Shown here piece by piece: positions 51,859 through 62,034 of a stretch of DNA of 64,000 nt. The stretch spans positions 186,001-250,000 of the forward strand of contig JAJJXM010000060.1 of the NCBI GenBank assembly GCA_024516155.1, given 5' to 3'. Below the pieces are notes generated by a model. It ran no database searches and was not told where the DNA came from. It was given only the letters and a program-made list of their open reading frames with translations. Position 1 is the first letter of the stretch; each line of letters begins with the position of its first letter. This stretch comes from Pyronema omphalodes (Eukaryota; Ascomycota; Pezizomycetes; Pezizales; Pyronemataceae). Made by a program: the position numbers and the translations under genes.

Positions 51859-53477
51859 TTAGATGTGAGGGATGTATTGTGCCCATGGTACCGTTGCGTA
51901 TACGCCTGTGGGGACGTCCCGAAGACTGATAAAGGATTCCACGACGAGAAATATCCGTGCAGCGAGCATGATAGGTAAGGCGAGAATGGAAATTACGACT
52001 ATTGCATTGACGAGATATAGCAGTGCATTGGAATCTTCACCGTCATTTTCTTCATTTATAAATTCTCCAGTAAATAATGATAGGGTGGTAACAATAATAC
52101 CACTTCCATCCAATGCGAAATCTCCCCATATGAGGTAACCTGGAGCTACCAAACATCCACATAATGTTATTATACAGGATGTTTTCCACAACATCCGTTC
52201 TATATTAGTTGGGAAGTCGAAGTTCCACGTTGATAGGTGAGCTCCTCCATACATAGCATTCATTAGGATGATTGATCCACTCATAATTACATCTAAACTC
52301 CAGCTGGCATTCCTCCAGGTGCTAGGCACCGCCAAATTATTCACTCGCAGTAAATCAGATTGAACTTTTGTTCGAAGGTCCTGGGGAATTTGATCGGTCA
52401 CATCAACCGCATGACGAACATCGACAGGTTTTTTGAACCATAATGCATACATCATGAGTGCGCATACAACATGGACAAAGACATGAACTTCCAAAAGCGC
52501 TAGTGGGTAACCCGAGAGCTTTCGAGCTGAGGTCTGGTCACGCTATCAGTAAAAACCTCTGCCAAAGATATGAAATGATAGTCCTGTATACCTCGACAAG
52601 CATCCAGAATACCTGAAAACAAACCAAAAACTTGGCAAGAATATCGGCTTTGCTCTTGTCCTCAATCTGTTTCGGGTCGACACGGATAAATACGTCGTTT
52701 ACTGCTAATTCTACCATATCCTCCGGCGTTAAAGTCCTTGTTAAGCCGCGTTCATTGTTGTCTTGTAATAAAGCACCATGTTGTAACCTCGTGGAACAAC
52801 CACCCATGGCAATATAATATCCCATCATCAAATCATATTGGCCTTCTTTTCTCCTATTGTTTTCTTGTTGCACTGCGGAGGCTCTAACAGTGGGGTATTT
52901 CATCTCTGTGCGCTCGATTATCCCGTCTTCCCTGGATGTTTGTGTGGCGCTACTTGAGGTAATGAGTTCTTCGGTACAATCTGTTGTGACTTTGGCAGAA
53001 GCCCCTATCAATTCTGCATTGTGTCTGTTGACCTCAAGTGGGAGTTAGAGAGTATATCGGAACTAAGCACATATGATTACTAACATGCTCATTCAACTTT
53101 TTGTGTATATTTCTCGCGCTGACAAACTGTAACCAAGCTGTAGAGACGACAAACTCCGGAGCAATCAAAGCAAGAAGCATCCATTTGATTTTCCGAATCC
53201 AAATTTTCGTCTGTGAATCATTGGGTGCCGGTACATTGATATGAATTGCAGTATAGACACAAAGACCGAGCGTGATGGTGCAGCTGTAGAGAATCCCCCA
53301 AGTTCCACGGTAGGGCGGCTGTGCTACCCAGATCGGTGCGTGTTCTTTGTTAAGGGCCGTAAGATTGTTGAGGGGTGGAAGCCAAATTCCATCAGGTGAA
53401 GCACCGTTGACTTCGTGAATAAGGTAGAAAAGCGTCAGGATTCTGAAAAGCATGGCTGAACCGAAGGATTTAATCAT
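51859..53477 (-). CDS. multi-pass membrane protein of an uncharacterised fungal family
   Basis: I infer three exons, 53477-53085, 53032-52592 and 52542-51859, giving 505 aa. There is an N-terminal hydrophobic signal-like segment, then GIWLPPLNN, and PYRGTWGILYSC leading into a helix ending TAIHINVPAP. A helix LLALIAPEFVVSTAWLQF follows, then a polar loop with many Ser/Thr/Glu, and LLEVHVFVHVVCALMMYALW. Several further helices come before the C-terminal PWAQYIPHI. The RGT...C...TAIHxNVP and C-terminal W-x-x-YIPH features recur in many fungal proteins I know only as hypothetical membrane proteins, so I assign no function. Splices are phase 0 and GT-AG; both bring recognisable family segments together. 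Upstream sequence to 53700 holds the likely promoter. Confidence 0.8.
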
Positions 53478-55676
53478 GGATGTCGTTGATTTTAGAGTGA
53501 AGCAGAGCTTGCTGGCAACCCCGATTTATTCCAGTGGGGAAATACTATTGTCACCTTTCGCATACCTCAAAGGAATGGAAGGCAAAGAGTCAGTCACATC
53601 GATGTCTCAGCTGCAATAGCACAACTAGGTTTACGCAGCTGAAGCGTTAATTTAATAATTATCGGCTAAGCGACTTTGCATCAAAAAAAATATCGCTTGT
53701 ATGGTTGAGTTTCTCAAACGTAAAAAGATAGTAGCTGCCTAACAGCGTGGCGGTACAGAATTTGTAAAAGCACAGTTTCAATATCAGACTCTCCAGTTAA
53801 CAATAGCACGAGGAGGATCGATCATCTACCCACACAAACGCATATCAACTTCCTCGAAAAACCTAGAACATAATCGTGCCTAAAAGCGATGAACGCTAGC
53901 CACCACCGTTACGCACGCGAGTAATGTGCCTTATACATACAAGAATCTGAGATGCGTGTCGACGGCGGATCTGTACTGATTCAGCAAGTCTGTACTTATA
54001 TTACCCTGCGCCTGCAACGTACTCATGCCAAGGTGGCGCTAATGCACCACCTTGGCAAGAGTATGTATGCAGCTTTAGCCAATTAGGGTTCTATGATTGA
54101 AGAATTAAACTTTCTGCGATATATCGTGTCTCCATCCCGTCTCTTCATCCTCCCATATTTAAAATAGTGGGATAACATCCGGGGTAGCCAACGTGAAAGA
54201 AGGCATCCATAATCCGATCATGCTATGTGCGTGGCGGTTTTCTCTTATTGGAGACAGGAATTGGTTTCAGCTCCAAAGGTTTCATTAAACTACCATGGGT
54301 CGCCTTTGAAGACACGCGGAAATATCATGTCATGGCGTAATCTTGATGGGAAGTTGGATATGATTTGTACACTCCGCTTTTTCTTGACATGGCTGAGTGA
54401 TATTTATTGATTACACACACTACACATCGCCCATGACGATCCCACGAGATAATCTCAAAGGCTTTATATACAAAATCTATAGAATGATATGCCATGGACG
54501 CACTTCCTTTAGCCATCAAGACTCAATCAGATACGCTCTCAAAAAAATAAGTAAATAGACTGTCTTTCTGCCTTCATTTTGTCACGGTGAGATTACAAAT
54601 CTGTTAACAGTGAAGTTGTTCTGTTTACCCTTCTGACACCCCACTTTCTCCTTAGTCCTTTTTAAATTCCATCACCTCACTCTCACATTGATCTCAGCCT
54701 ATCATTCTCCATCATCCCATTCCGGGCCTCCTCATCTTCATCTCTACTCATCCTACAGCTTCTACTACTTTTCATCGGATGCCACCGCAAAAGCGATACT
54801 TTTATGATTGCCAAAACATGATAATATTCACACCATATTACAAGCAGATCTTCTAGGAAGCTCTCTACACTCCCTCCTCCGTTTCATTTCTGTGATTTTC
54901 TCTTATAACGATTCATCACCGTGTCTTAAAGCTTCCAGGATGATACTACCATTCCCGGAGTCCCTTATCATTCGCTGTATTTACTTTTTTCCCAATCCGT
55001 CATTCTTGGACTGTGTAGCTTCATTGATTCTCACCAATCATCAAGTGATTGGGTTGTTGGGTAAAAATAACCAGTAATAATGAATAGTAATGGAATATGG
55101 TAGAAACTTGCTTGTGTTTTCATGCCGGTCGAATAAAAAAAGACCTGTAGATAACTTTTCGGTGGGTATAAATCTCAGAAATACGAGTAACGAGTTGCTG
55201 GTACAGAAGAAGAAAATTGAGAAGCCTAAGAAAAGAATGAAGGGACAAGGGTAGACGAGTGAAAAATGTTTCTTTATCAGTGTCCTGCACGGTCCGTTAG
55301 GACCATTTTGAGGTTCGGACCGCTGTCTGCTACAGCCCAAGACCTAACACCGAAGATATAATTCCGGTGGGGGTTCAGTGTTCACAGACAAGACAGGTAG
55401 AAATTGAATTCCCAATGATTTTTGGACATTAACCGAGGCCTCGTACGATGATTTAAGGGGGGAATGTGATTTATCCAGTGAAGAGTTGCTGTTGCTTGAC
55501 AAATCTTAAGACCGATATTCTACTATAAAAACAATATACATTCTCATTACTGTTTCAACTTCTACCTAATACCTCACATAATGATAATTGTTATCTGGAG
55601 TACATATTACGTTTTTGACTTAGGAAGATATGTACAAGGAAATAGAGGTCTAGGTCACTTATTGCGAAGTTGCTCT

Positions 55677-55865
55677 GATTTAATTTGAATTTCTTGAACG
55701 TTCCAAACCTTAAGGTTATGACGTGTAGTACAGTGTGGATACATTTTTAAAGGCTGGCTTTTGCCCCAGGGTCTCACTGAGATTCGCGCCTTAGAGCGTA
55801 CATCTTATTTTTTGGACTGTAGCATATCTTTTTCATTAAGATGCTGGTTATCTCGTCCTCGTCGT
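55677..55865 (-). mobile_element. LINE-like 3' tail fragment, family B copy 2
   Basis: It is co-linear with 19617-19810: a degenerate GATTT tail, TTCTTGAACGT, CTTAAGGTTATG, AGGGTCTC, CTTAGAGCGTAC and CTGGTT-TCTCGTC blocks. About three quarters of bases appear to match by eye. Confidence 0.55.
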
Positions 55866-55879
55866 ATTCTAAGACCTGT

Positions 55880-55990
55880 TCTCTTTTTCTCTTCTTTTCT
55901 CCCTCTTCATCTCCCTCTTCATCTTCCTCTTCCGCCTCTCTCTCCTGCCCTCGCCTCTCTCCTTTCTCCTCGCCTCTTCTCTCACAACTT
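55880..55990. repeat. CT-rich low-complexity tract
   Basis: An imperfect TCTCCCTCTTCAT repeat within a long pyrimidine tract. Confidence 0.7.
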
Positions 55991-56047
55991 ATTTTTCTCA
56001 CTTTGCCTTTCATTGGGCTATTGATGTACCTAGGTATCTGTATTCAG

Positions 56048-56106
56048 TTCTTCTTCTTCTTCTTCTTCTTCTTCTTCTTCTTCTTCTTCTTCTTCTTCTT
56101 CTTCTT
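56048..56106. repeat. (CTT)n microsatellite, about 19 copies
   Basis: An almost uninterrupted TTC/CTT trinucleotide run. It encodes only a spurious poly-Phe. Confidence 0.95.
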
Positions 56107-56567
56107 GTCCATCAGTGTTCCCCGGCCTGTTCTCCTTACCGTGTCATCCGGAGTTAATCATTTTCAAGAAACAGAAAGAAAGAGATATACAAATAACGCT
56201 TATATTTTCCCAACCCGGGACAAGTCAATCTCGATTCTCAACCTCTCCTCTGGTAATCTAGACTTTACAGTGTTAACTTTCTAGCCTGTAGAGCCGTGTT
56301 CTCTTTGTGACTGTTGATGAAAGTGGATGTTGCCTTAGCGTACATCCCCTCATTATATTCTTTCTGTCGTTGTAGATACTCGCTCTCCATCCAATGCATT
56401 CACTTGTATCTCCACCTCCATCATTCCCTCTCGTTTGACTACAAGTTTTTGCTCACGCCAAACGTTCGTCCTCCAATATACGGTCTGAAGCCTGGGATGC
56501 ACAGTGGAGAGCACTAATCCTCTTCTTTGCTATCCCAACCCCCTCCCCAACCGCCATTCATCCACCC

Positions 56568-56737
56568 AATTCCCAATTCCCAATTCCCAATTCCCAATTC
56601 CCAATTCCCAATTCCCAATTCCCAATTCCCAATTCCCAATTCCCAATTCCCAATTCCCAATTCCCAATTCCCAATTCCCAATTCCCAATTCCCAATTCCC
56701 AATTCCCAATTCCCAATTCCCAATTCCCAATTCCCAA
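56568..56737. repeat. 7-bp minisatellite AATTCCC, about 24 copies
   Basis: Exact heptamers run in tandem, and a short AATTCCCAATTCCC remnant reappears near 56826. ORFs reading [13 protein letters not shown] and the reverse are artefacts. Confidence 0.95.
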
Positions 56738-56812
56738 CCCCTTCTCCAACCCCTTCTCCAACCCCTTCTCCAACCCCTTCTCCAACCCCTTCGCCAAACC
56801 CTTCTCCAAACC
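56738..56812. repeat. 12-bp tandem repeat CCCCTTCTCCAA, six copies
   Basis: It directly follows the heptamer array. The last two copies are degenerate. Confidence 0.9.
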
Positions 56813-57108
56813 CTATCCATCCACCCAATTCCCAATTCCCACAGAACCCCGATAAAACCAGCAAGATCTTTCAGCACCCAAGAATCTGCGAGAGCGAGGA
56901 ACTTGCCTTGATACCAGTATACTCGTGTCCATGAGATGAGTACATACATCAAGAGGATTACTGTGAGTGATGTTATATAATGAATAGCACCGGGTGGGCG
57001 GAGTATACCCCCCCACCACCCTTCACTACTCCCTATTGTCTCGATCAGACAATTCTACAATGCTACAGTCGCAAGATATGTAGAACTATGTATCTATGTA
57101 ACTCTGGA

Positions 57109-57173
57109 ACCTTAGAGCCCTGTAACCTTAGAGCCCTGTAACCTTAGAGCCCTGTAACCTTAGAGCCCTGTAA
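57109..57173. repeat. 16-bp tandem repeat ACCTTAGAGCCCTGTA, four copies
   Basis: Four perfect copies in tandem, with no coding frame of note. Confidence 0.92.
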
Positions 57174-57948
57174 CTGTCTATACTCCATACTCAATTCTCT
57201 CCACATCCTATCCTATCACCAAGCAATCCCCCATTCCCATCTATTACCCACCTCAAGCTTCATACACATAAATCTGTTCAGCTGCTGTCCAACTATCTAC
57301 CATCCCCCCCGTATAATTCCCAGTCCCAGCCTTGGTTGTGGTGTTGTAATGTTGTGTGGTAATCGAAATCCCCAAGCTTCAATCCTGCTTCTTATCCTAG
57401 ATGAGGTATTTCTTCCCGTGAATCACCGGGTATGTTTATGGAGTGAGTGATGTTCTGTGATTTCATCTCTTATCCTGTGCTCCTCTTTCATCCTCCTCTT
57501 CCTCCTCTTCTTCCACCCAACCCGTCCACCCCAAACCCACCTAACAATATCCCAACCCCAATTATATCCCAACCTAACTCCAACCCACCCAATCCAACCC
57601 AACCCAACCCTAATAATACCCCAATCATACCCCAACTCACGTCCTATCCATATCCATAACCCCTCCTCATCGGCCATTTGCACATAACATTGGATCGATT
57701 ATTCAAGCTTAATACCAGTTTGGGTTCAGTAGCTGGAGAGATGGATACATAGATAGGCAGGTGGTAGGTAGGTCGCAGGTAGGTCGTACATAGGTGGTAG
57801 GTCGACAGATGGTAAGTGTTATGTTAAACCACCTTCTTCCCCCGAAAGTCCGGATTATTCGTTTTTGTCTTTGTTTTTGTCTGTTTTTATCTTTATCTTT
57901 ATCTTTGCATACTAAGTACACTAAAGAAAAGAAAGCAGAAAAAAAGTC

Positions 57949-58019
57949 TGCATCCGTCGGGAATCGAACCCGAGCCAATTGCTTGGAAGGCAATTATGAT
58001 ACCATTTCACCACGGAAGC
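57949..58019 (-). tRNA. tRNA-Gly(TCC)
   Basis: The minus strand folds as a 71-nt cloverleaf. The anticodon loop is CTTCCAA (anticodon TCC) within TTGC/GCAA stem pairs, the T arm is TCGGG-TTCGATT-CCCGA, and the D arm is TGGTGAAATGGTATCA. The acceptor stem GCTTCCG against CGGATGC leaves a T3-T70 mismatch. The usual filamentous-fungal gene has GCATCCG, as I recall it. There is no intron. The gene looks otherwise sound. Confidence 0.9.
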
Positions 58020-58931
58020 TTGTGTTTGTAACTCCTAATAACATATATAATGCATAAGTACAAAATGATGAGTAATGGGAAGGGTAATGGGGATGGGGAT
58101 GAAGGTACTGGATATAGGATGGTACTGAATATGGGGTGGTACTTGTGCAGAGGTGAAGATGAGGATGAGGGTTGGTATAAGAACAAGAATAAGGATGCGG
58201 GCAAGGACAAGGAAGAGGCGAAGGAAGGGTATACTAGACTCTAGAGCAGTTTACATCCCCTTGTCTGTCGGCATATTTCATGGACAAAATTTTGGCGCGT
58301 TGCAACCGGCGCCCCCAAGTAAAAACACAACCCTAACCCTGGCGTCGCCGCCGATCAACATCGTCCAGAGACCTAATTTTTGAGCGTTATTATGATATTT
58401 GTATATTTTCCCGCTCCTTTTGACCAAATATCCTTCCGTTGCCATCTAAATTGGCCGTTGGTGTTGGCCGTTGGTGCTGGCAGGAAGGAATCATGATGTT
58501 GTTATTGCTTGTGTAACCTTGTACTACCAAACTCATTTTGTCCATGAAAACGGACAAGGGGATAGACCCGGTGCCCGTAGATTTATTTCCAGGGTTTCTC
58601 TACCATTCATCCTCCTTAGTAAAAGCAGTACATAGCAACACAAAAACTCATTCAATTGAAAGAGAGCGAGAAATTCCATTCCATTCCAGTTTCCATTTAT
58701 TTTCAAGCTTGAAAGTCATTTCATATGATAAAACTGTTATAATTTTCCATTTTCCCCCTCCGAAACTGTGGATAACATTTTTTTGGTTTGCTATATATTA
58801 TTAACTGGTTGCTTTTGGGTATAATTCTCATTCTCATCACTCACACCATTTTTCTACCTTACCTTCCCCCTCTCCTACTTCCACCCACCCTCCCACCCAC
58901 CCACATGGCCCCACCCCCGTCATACCCTCAA
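58020..58931. other. intergenic region with inverted repeat
   Basis: It holds purine-rich GAGGATGAGG tracts, a short telomere-like AACCCTAACCCTGG at 58328-58341, and the inverted repeat listed below. I see no gene. Confidence 0.5.
58255..58563. repeat. 30-38 bp imperfect inverted repeat spanning 309 bp
   Basis: The left arm 58255-58293 begins ATCCCCTTGTCTGTCGG and ends CATGGACAAAAT. The right arm 58534-58563 reads, in reverse complement, ATCCCCTTGTCCG...CATGGACAAAATG. The left arm has about 8 extra bases in the middle. It may be a MITE-like non-autonomous DNA element, but no clear target duplication is visible. Confidence 0.55.
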
Positions 58932-60659
58932 CTACGAACTCCCCATAGTCGCAACCTCCACCGCCTCTCCCATACCCGTATCCATAACCCCCCTCCTAAC
59001 CCTCTCGTCCAATTTCTCCCTCCACAAACCAATCGGTAATCTATCCTTCACCAACGCCGCAACCTCCCAGCGTTTCCTAGCAACCATAAACGCACTCCCA
59101 CCGGAATCCGCTCCAGCCCTAGAACTAACAAAACCCCTCGGAACCTCCGCCAACATCGCCAATACACCCGGAGCATTCAACAATTCCTGTACTCCCCAAT
59201 CTAGCTGTCCAATTTTCTCCACGATTTCCAGCGCCGCCATCGCAGCTTCCGGAAGTGCTGGTGTGGCTGCAGTTTTAGTTACTACTTCCCAGAAAATAGG
59301 GGTTTGCTGAAGGTAGCTATCGTAAACGGACTTATGTTGTAGGATACAAGAGAGGGTTGAGAGCCATTCTGCTTCTGGGGGGTTTAAGGGGATTTTTGGG
59401 GCAGGGACCAAGAAGGAAGGGGGGAGGGAACGGAGGAGTAATAAGCTGGCCGGGTTGGGAGCGTCGAAATCTCCTGCGGCTGAGGTGAGGATTTTTTGGA
59501 TTTGGGATTCGGAAAGAGAGGATGGGAGGAGGGTTAGCATATTTGCGATGAATTCCGAAGCGGGGGTTTTCAGGAGGAGCGCATCGATATCTGTAGCTGG
59601 TTCCGTGGCGAGTTGGAAGCAGGTTTCAATACGACCGGTACTCTTGACGAGGTCATAAGGTGCCGTGAATCCTTCCTCTGGTCGGGATAGCGATAAAATA
59701 GTCCCCAGAAAGTTGATCAAAAGCATATGCATAACCACATCCCCATCACAATCCTTATCCAACATATTCCTCGCCGCATACCCCAACAACCCATCATCCT
59801 CTCCCTCCGTCAAAGCCTCAAAATCCACCCCCGCAATCTTCACCAAAATCCCCAACAGCCTCCCCTGAGCCATGGACCTAACCCTCGGCATCCCCTCCTT
59901 CGTCAACCTCCTCATCAACCCCCCAATCTCGCCATCCCCAAACACCGCCCTCCAAATCTTCTTCCCCCTCTGCACATCCCTCACCAACAAATCCACCAGC
60001 ACCTGTCCAGCTCTAGTCGCAGGCGCCGAATATTCCCCCACCAACGCGACCGCCACCATCTTCCTCCAAACTTCCTTCCATTCCCCAGCAGCCAGCACAG
60101 CCTCCTCATCCCCGCAAAACTTCCCGACAACCTCCACGCCCAATAACTGCACCACATCAACAGGACTCTCAAGACACACCTCCACCAACGCAGGGGGTGC
60201 ATAGACCGATAATTGCTGCACGGGGATATTACGTATCAATCGCGTGAGGAGGTTAGTTATTGCTTGGTGATGACTTTGGATTTGTTGGAGTGCTGAAACT
60301 GATACCGGGATAAGAGTGGGGAGAAGGGGTGGGATGTTTTTTTCCGTTAGTTTGAGGGTGAAGGTATCGAGAAGATGGGCGTCCGGGTGGAGATAGGCGG
60401 GGGCGTCGAGGGGGGTGGATGTTGAGGTGGCGTCGGTACCGGTGGCATCGTCATCGGTGGCATCGGTGGCATCGGTGGCATCAGTGGCATCGGTGGTATC
60501 GGTGGTATCGGCATTGGTGACATCGGCATTGGTATCGGCACCGCTGCTTTCGACAGGATTACTGGAAGTATTAAGAGGCGGAAAAGATTCCGGGGGTCCT
60601 TGGGTAGCGAGGATTTGTAGATGGGAGAGGACTTGTTGGAGGTTATCTGGTTCTGCCAT
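58932..60659 (-). CDS. PSMD5/HSM3-like proteasome assembly chaperone
   Basis: An uninterrupted 575-aa frame starts at ATG 60659 (M-A-E-P-D-N). After a low-complexity acidic Asp-Ala-Thr repeat (about residues 45-78), the rest is alpha-helical with Leu-rich repeats of ARM/HEAT type (LLTRLIRNIPVQQLSVYAPP, VDVVQLLGVEVVGKF, GRLLGILVKIAGVDFEAL). Order and segments such as AVFGDGEIGGLMRRL fit the PSMD5/Hsm3 family, which binds the Rpt base of the 26S proteasome during assembly. The assignment rests on general resemblance rather than an exact signature, so it could be another ARM-repeat protein. The 5' leader on this strand is CAC-repeat rich. No intron is needed. Confidence 0.55.
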   Translation of the reverse strand: MAEPDNLQQVLSHLQILATQGPPESFPPLNTSSNPVESSGADTNADVTNADTTDTTDATDATDATDATDDDATGTDATSTSTPLDAPAYLHPDAHLLDTFTLKLTEKNIPPLLPTLIPVSVSALQQIQSHHQAITNLLTRLIRNIPVQQLSVYAPPALVEVCLESPVDVVQLLGVEVVGKFCGDEEAVLAAGEWKEVWRKMVAVALVGEYSAPATRAGQVLVDLLVRDVQRGKKIWRAVFGDGEIGGLMRRLTKEGMPRVRSMAQGRLLGILVKIAGVDFEALTEGEDDGLLGYAARNMLDKDCDGDVVMHMLLINFLGTILSLSRPEEGFTAPYDLVKSTGRIETCFQLATEPATDIDALLLKTPASEFIANMLTLLPSSLSESQIQKILTSAAGDFDAPNPASLLLLRSLPPSFLVPAPKIPLNPPEAEWLSTLSCILQHKSVYDSYLQQTPIFWEVVTKTAATPALPEAAMAALEIVEKIGQLDWGVQELLNAPGVLAMLAEVPRGFVSSRAGADSGGSAFMVARKRWEVAALVKDRLPIGLWREKLDERVRRGVMDTGMGEAVEVATMGSS

Positions 60660-60952
60660 GGTGATGAGGGGTGGTGGTGTGGTGGTGGTGGTGGTGGTGG
60701 TGGTGGTGATAGACTGTTTGATGTATGAAGCTTTCTGTTGATGAAGCTTCCTGTTGTGTTAAGCTATCGGTTGATGAAAGATGTTTGGCGTCCGATGAAG
60801 CTTTGTTAGGTCTCCTGTAGCAGAAAGATCTAGAAAACGAGCTGTTGGTGTGGTGGGGTAGCTAGTAGCTAGCTTTTTAGCGTATTGCGGGGGCGGCTCT
60901 GCGACGCGTCGTGTCATACATAAGCTTGCAGATCTTGGGGCGGTTTGGGGGT

Positions 60953-60968
60953 GGGGGGGGGGGGGGGG
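60953..60968. repeat. G16 homopolymer
   Basis: It is preceded by GGGG-CGGTTTGGGGGT, so the whole 60937-60968 is a possible G-quadruplex. Homopolymer length may also carry sequencing error. Confidence 0.8.
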
Positions 60969-61480
60969 TTGGCTTGTTTGTTTTCCTTTCAAACTTCACG
61001 GAGCTTTGATTATTCTCCGCACCTGCACTCCAACAACAAACATCACGATAAAAATCACAACACGTCACAATACGCACACTATCATCATCTGCATATTTAA
61101 TAATTTTTGAAATTCATATCTAAAAGCCTAACAAAACAAAGTAAAAACATTCATTCAAAACAATTAGAAAAAAAAGCAAAACAGGAAGGTAGAAAACAAA
61201 AAAACCAGTGTAACATAAATACAAAGAAAGCAGAGCATGGTGTATGTAGTAGCTCTAACCTACAATTTAGCCAATAACAACAATATCAACCATTTATCGC
61301 GTTTTGGCTTTGACTTTGACCATTTCAATATCTTTGAGCATCAAGACCACTCAACAAAGACAAAAAAAAATCTACAGTAACAGATAAAAAATGACATGGC
61401 ATTTGAGAAATGCCTTTAGGAACAAGAGAACAAGAAAAAAAAATGTTTCCATCGTACAATCAGAGTAATCAAGCCATCTG

Positions 61481-61514
61481 TTTTTTTTTGTTTTTTTTTT
61501 TTTTTTTTTTTTTT
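61481..61514. repeat. poly(T) tract
   Basis: A run of T interrupted by a single G. It could be a retroposed poly(A) tail, but no retrogene is next to it. Confidence 0.85.
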
Positions 61515-62034
61515 AGAAAAAAAGCCATCCATGAATCCTGTAGCTAATATAATTGCAACAAGTAGGGTTATAAAAACTTCCTTTTCCCTTTCATCTCATT
61601 TCTCCTCTTATACCAATCTCGCGAGGATAAACTGTATCCGGAGTTGAAAGAATATCTGTCGTAAGTAAGTTGTAGCTTTGGTAGCTCTGTTATAGCAAGC
61701 ATATCCACCACTTTGTACACCACCCCATCATAATATCGTCCTTTCTCACAATCTCACAGCCGTATGTTTTTTTTCTCACACCACACATGACAAGACAACC
61801 TATTCTCTCCTTCCCCACAATATCCAGCCATCCAGATGCGTGCGAGATATACAGGAAGCTGTGTTTTCATACAACACAAAAATGGGCTTCCAAGTTCGGT
61901 CGGCACCTTGCCTTTGTCCTCAATATCCGGAGCCTATATCATATCCAAATATCCACCTCTTTCGGTTTCCAGTCCTTAAATTTCTCTTTTGCCAAATTCC
62001 GAAAATCCCATGCTATTCTCTTGGTTGCAAGGAC

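Larger units (their letters stand above)
53478..57948. other. gene-poor region rich in simple repeats
   Basis: Besides the LINE-like tail and tandem repeats listed separately I find no gene. ORFs at 54808-55077 and 55761-56284 are pyrimidine-rich strings without motifs. Confidence 0.5.
60660..62034. other. intergenic region with homopolymer and trinucleotide runs
   Basis: It contains a (GTG)n run at about 60671-60709, three GATGAAGCTT-like words between 60721 and 60810, a G-run of 16 at 60953-60968 and a T-run at 61481-61514 with one G. No gene is recognised. The first part is the 5' leader of the PSMD5-like gene. Confidence 0.55.

Noticed and set aside
56504..56952. ORFs of IPNSQFP or GIGNWEL repeats
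   Set aside because: They are translations of the AATTCCC minisatellite on both strands.
50981..57173. CRISPR-like arrays among the tandem repeats
   Set aside because: Units are head-to-tail without unique spacers and the genome is eukaryotic.
61481..61514. Poly(T) tract as the tail of a processed retrogene
   Set aside because: No adjacent coding remnant or target duplication could be seen.
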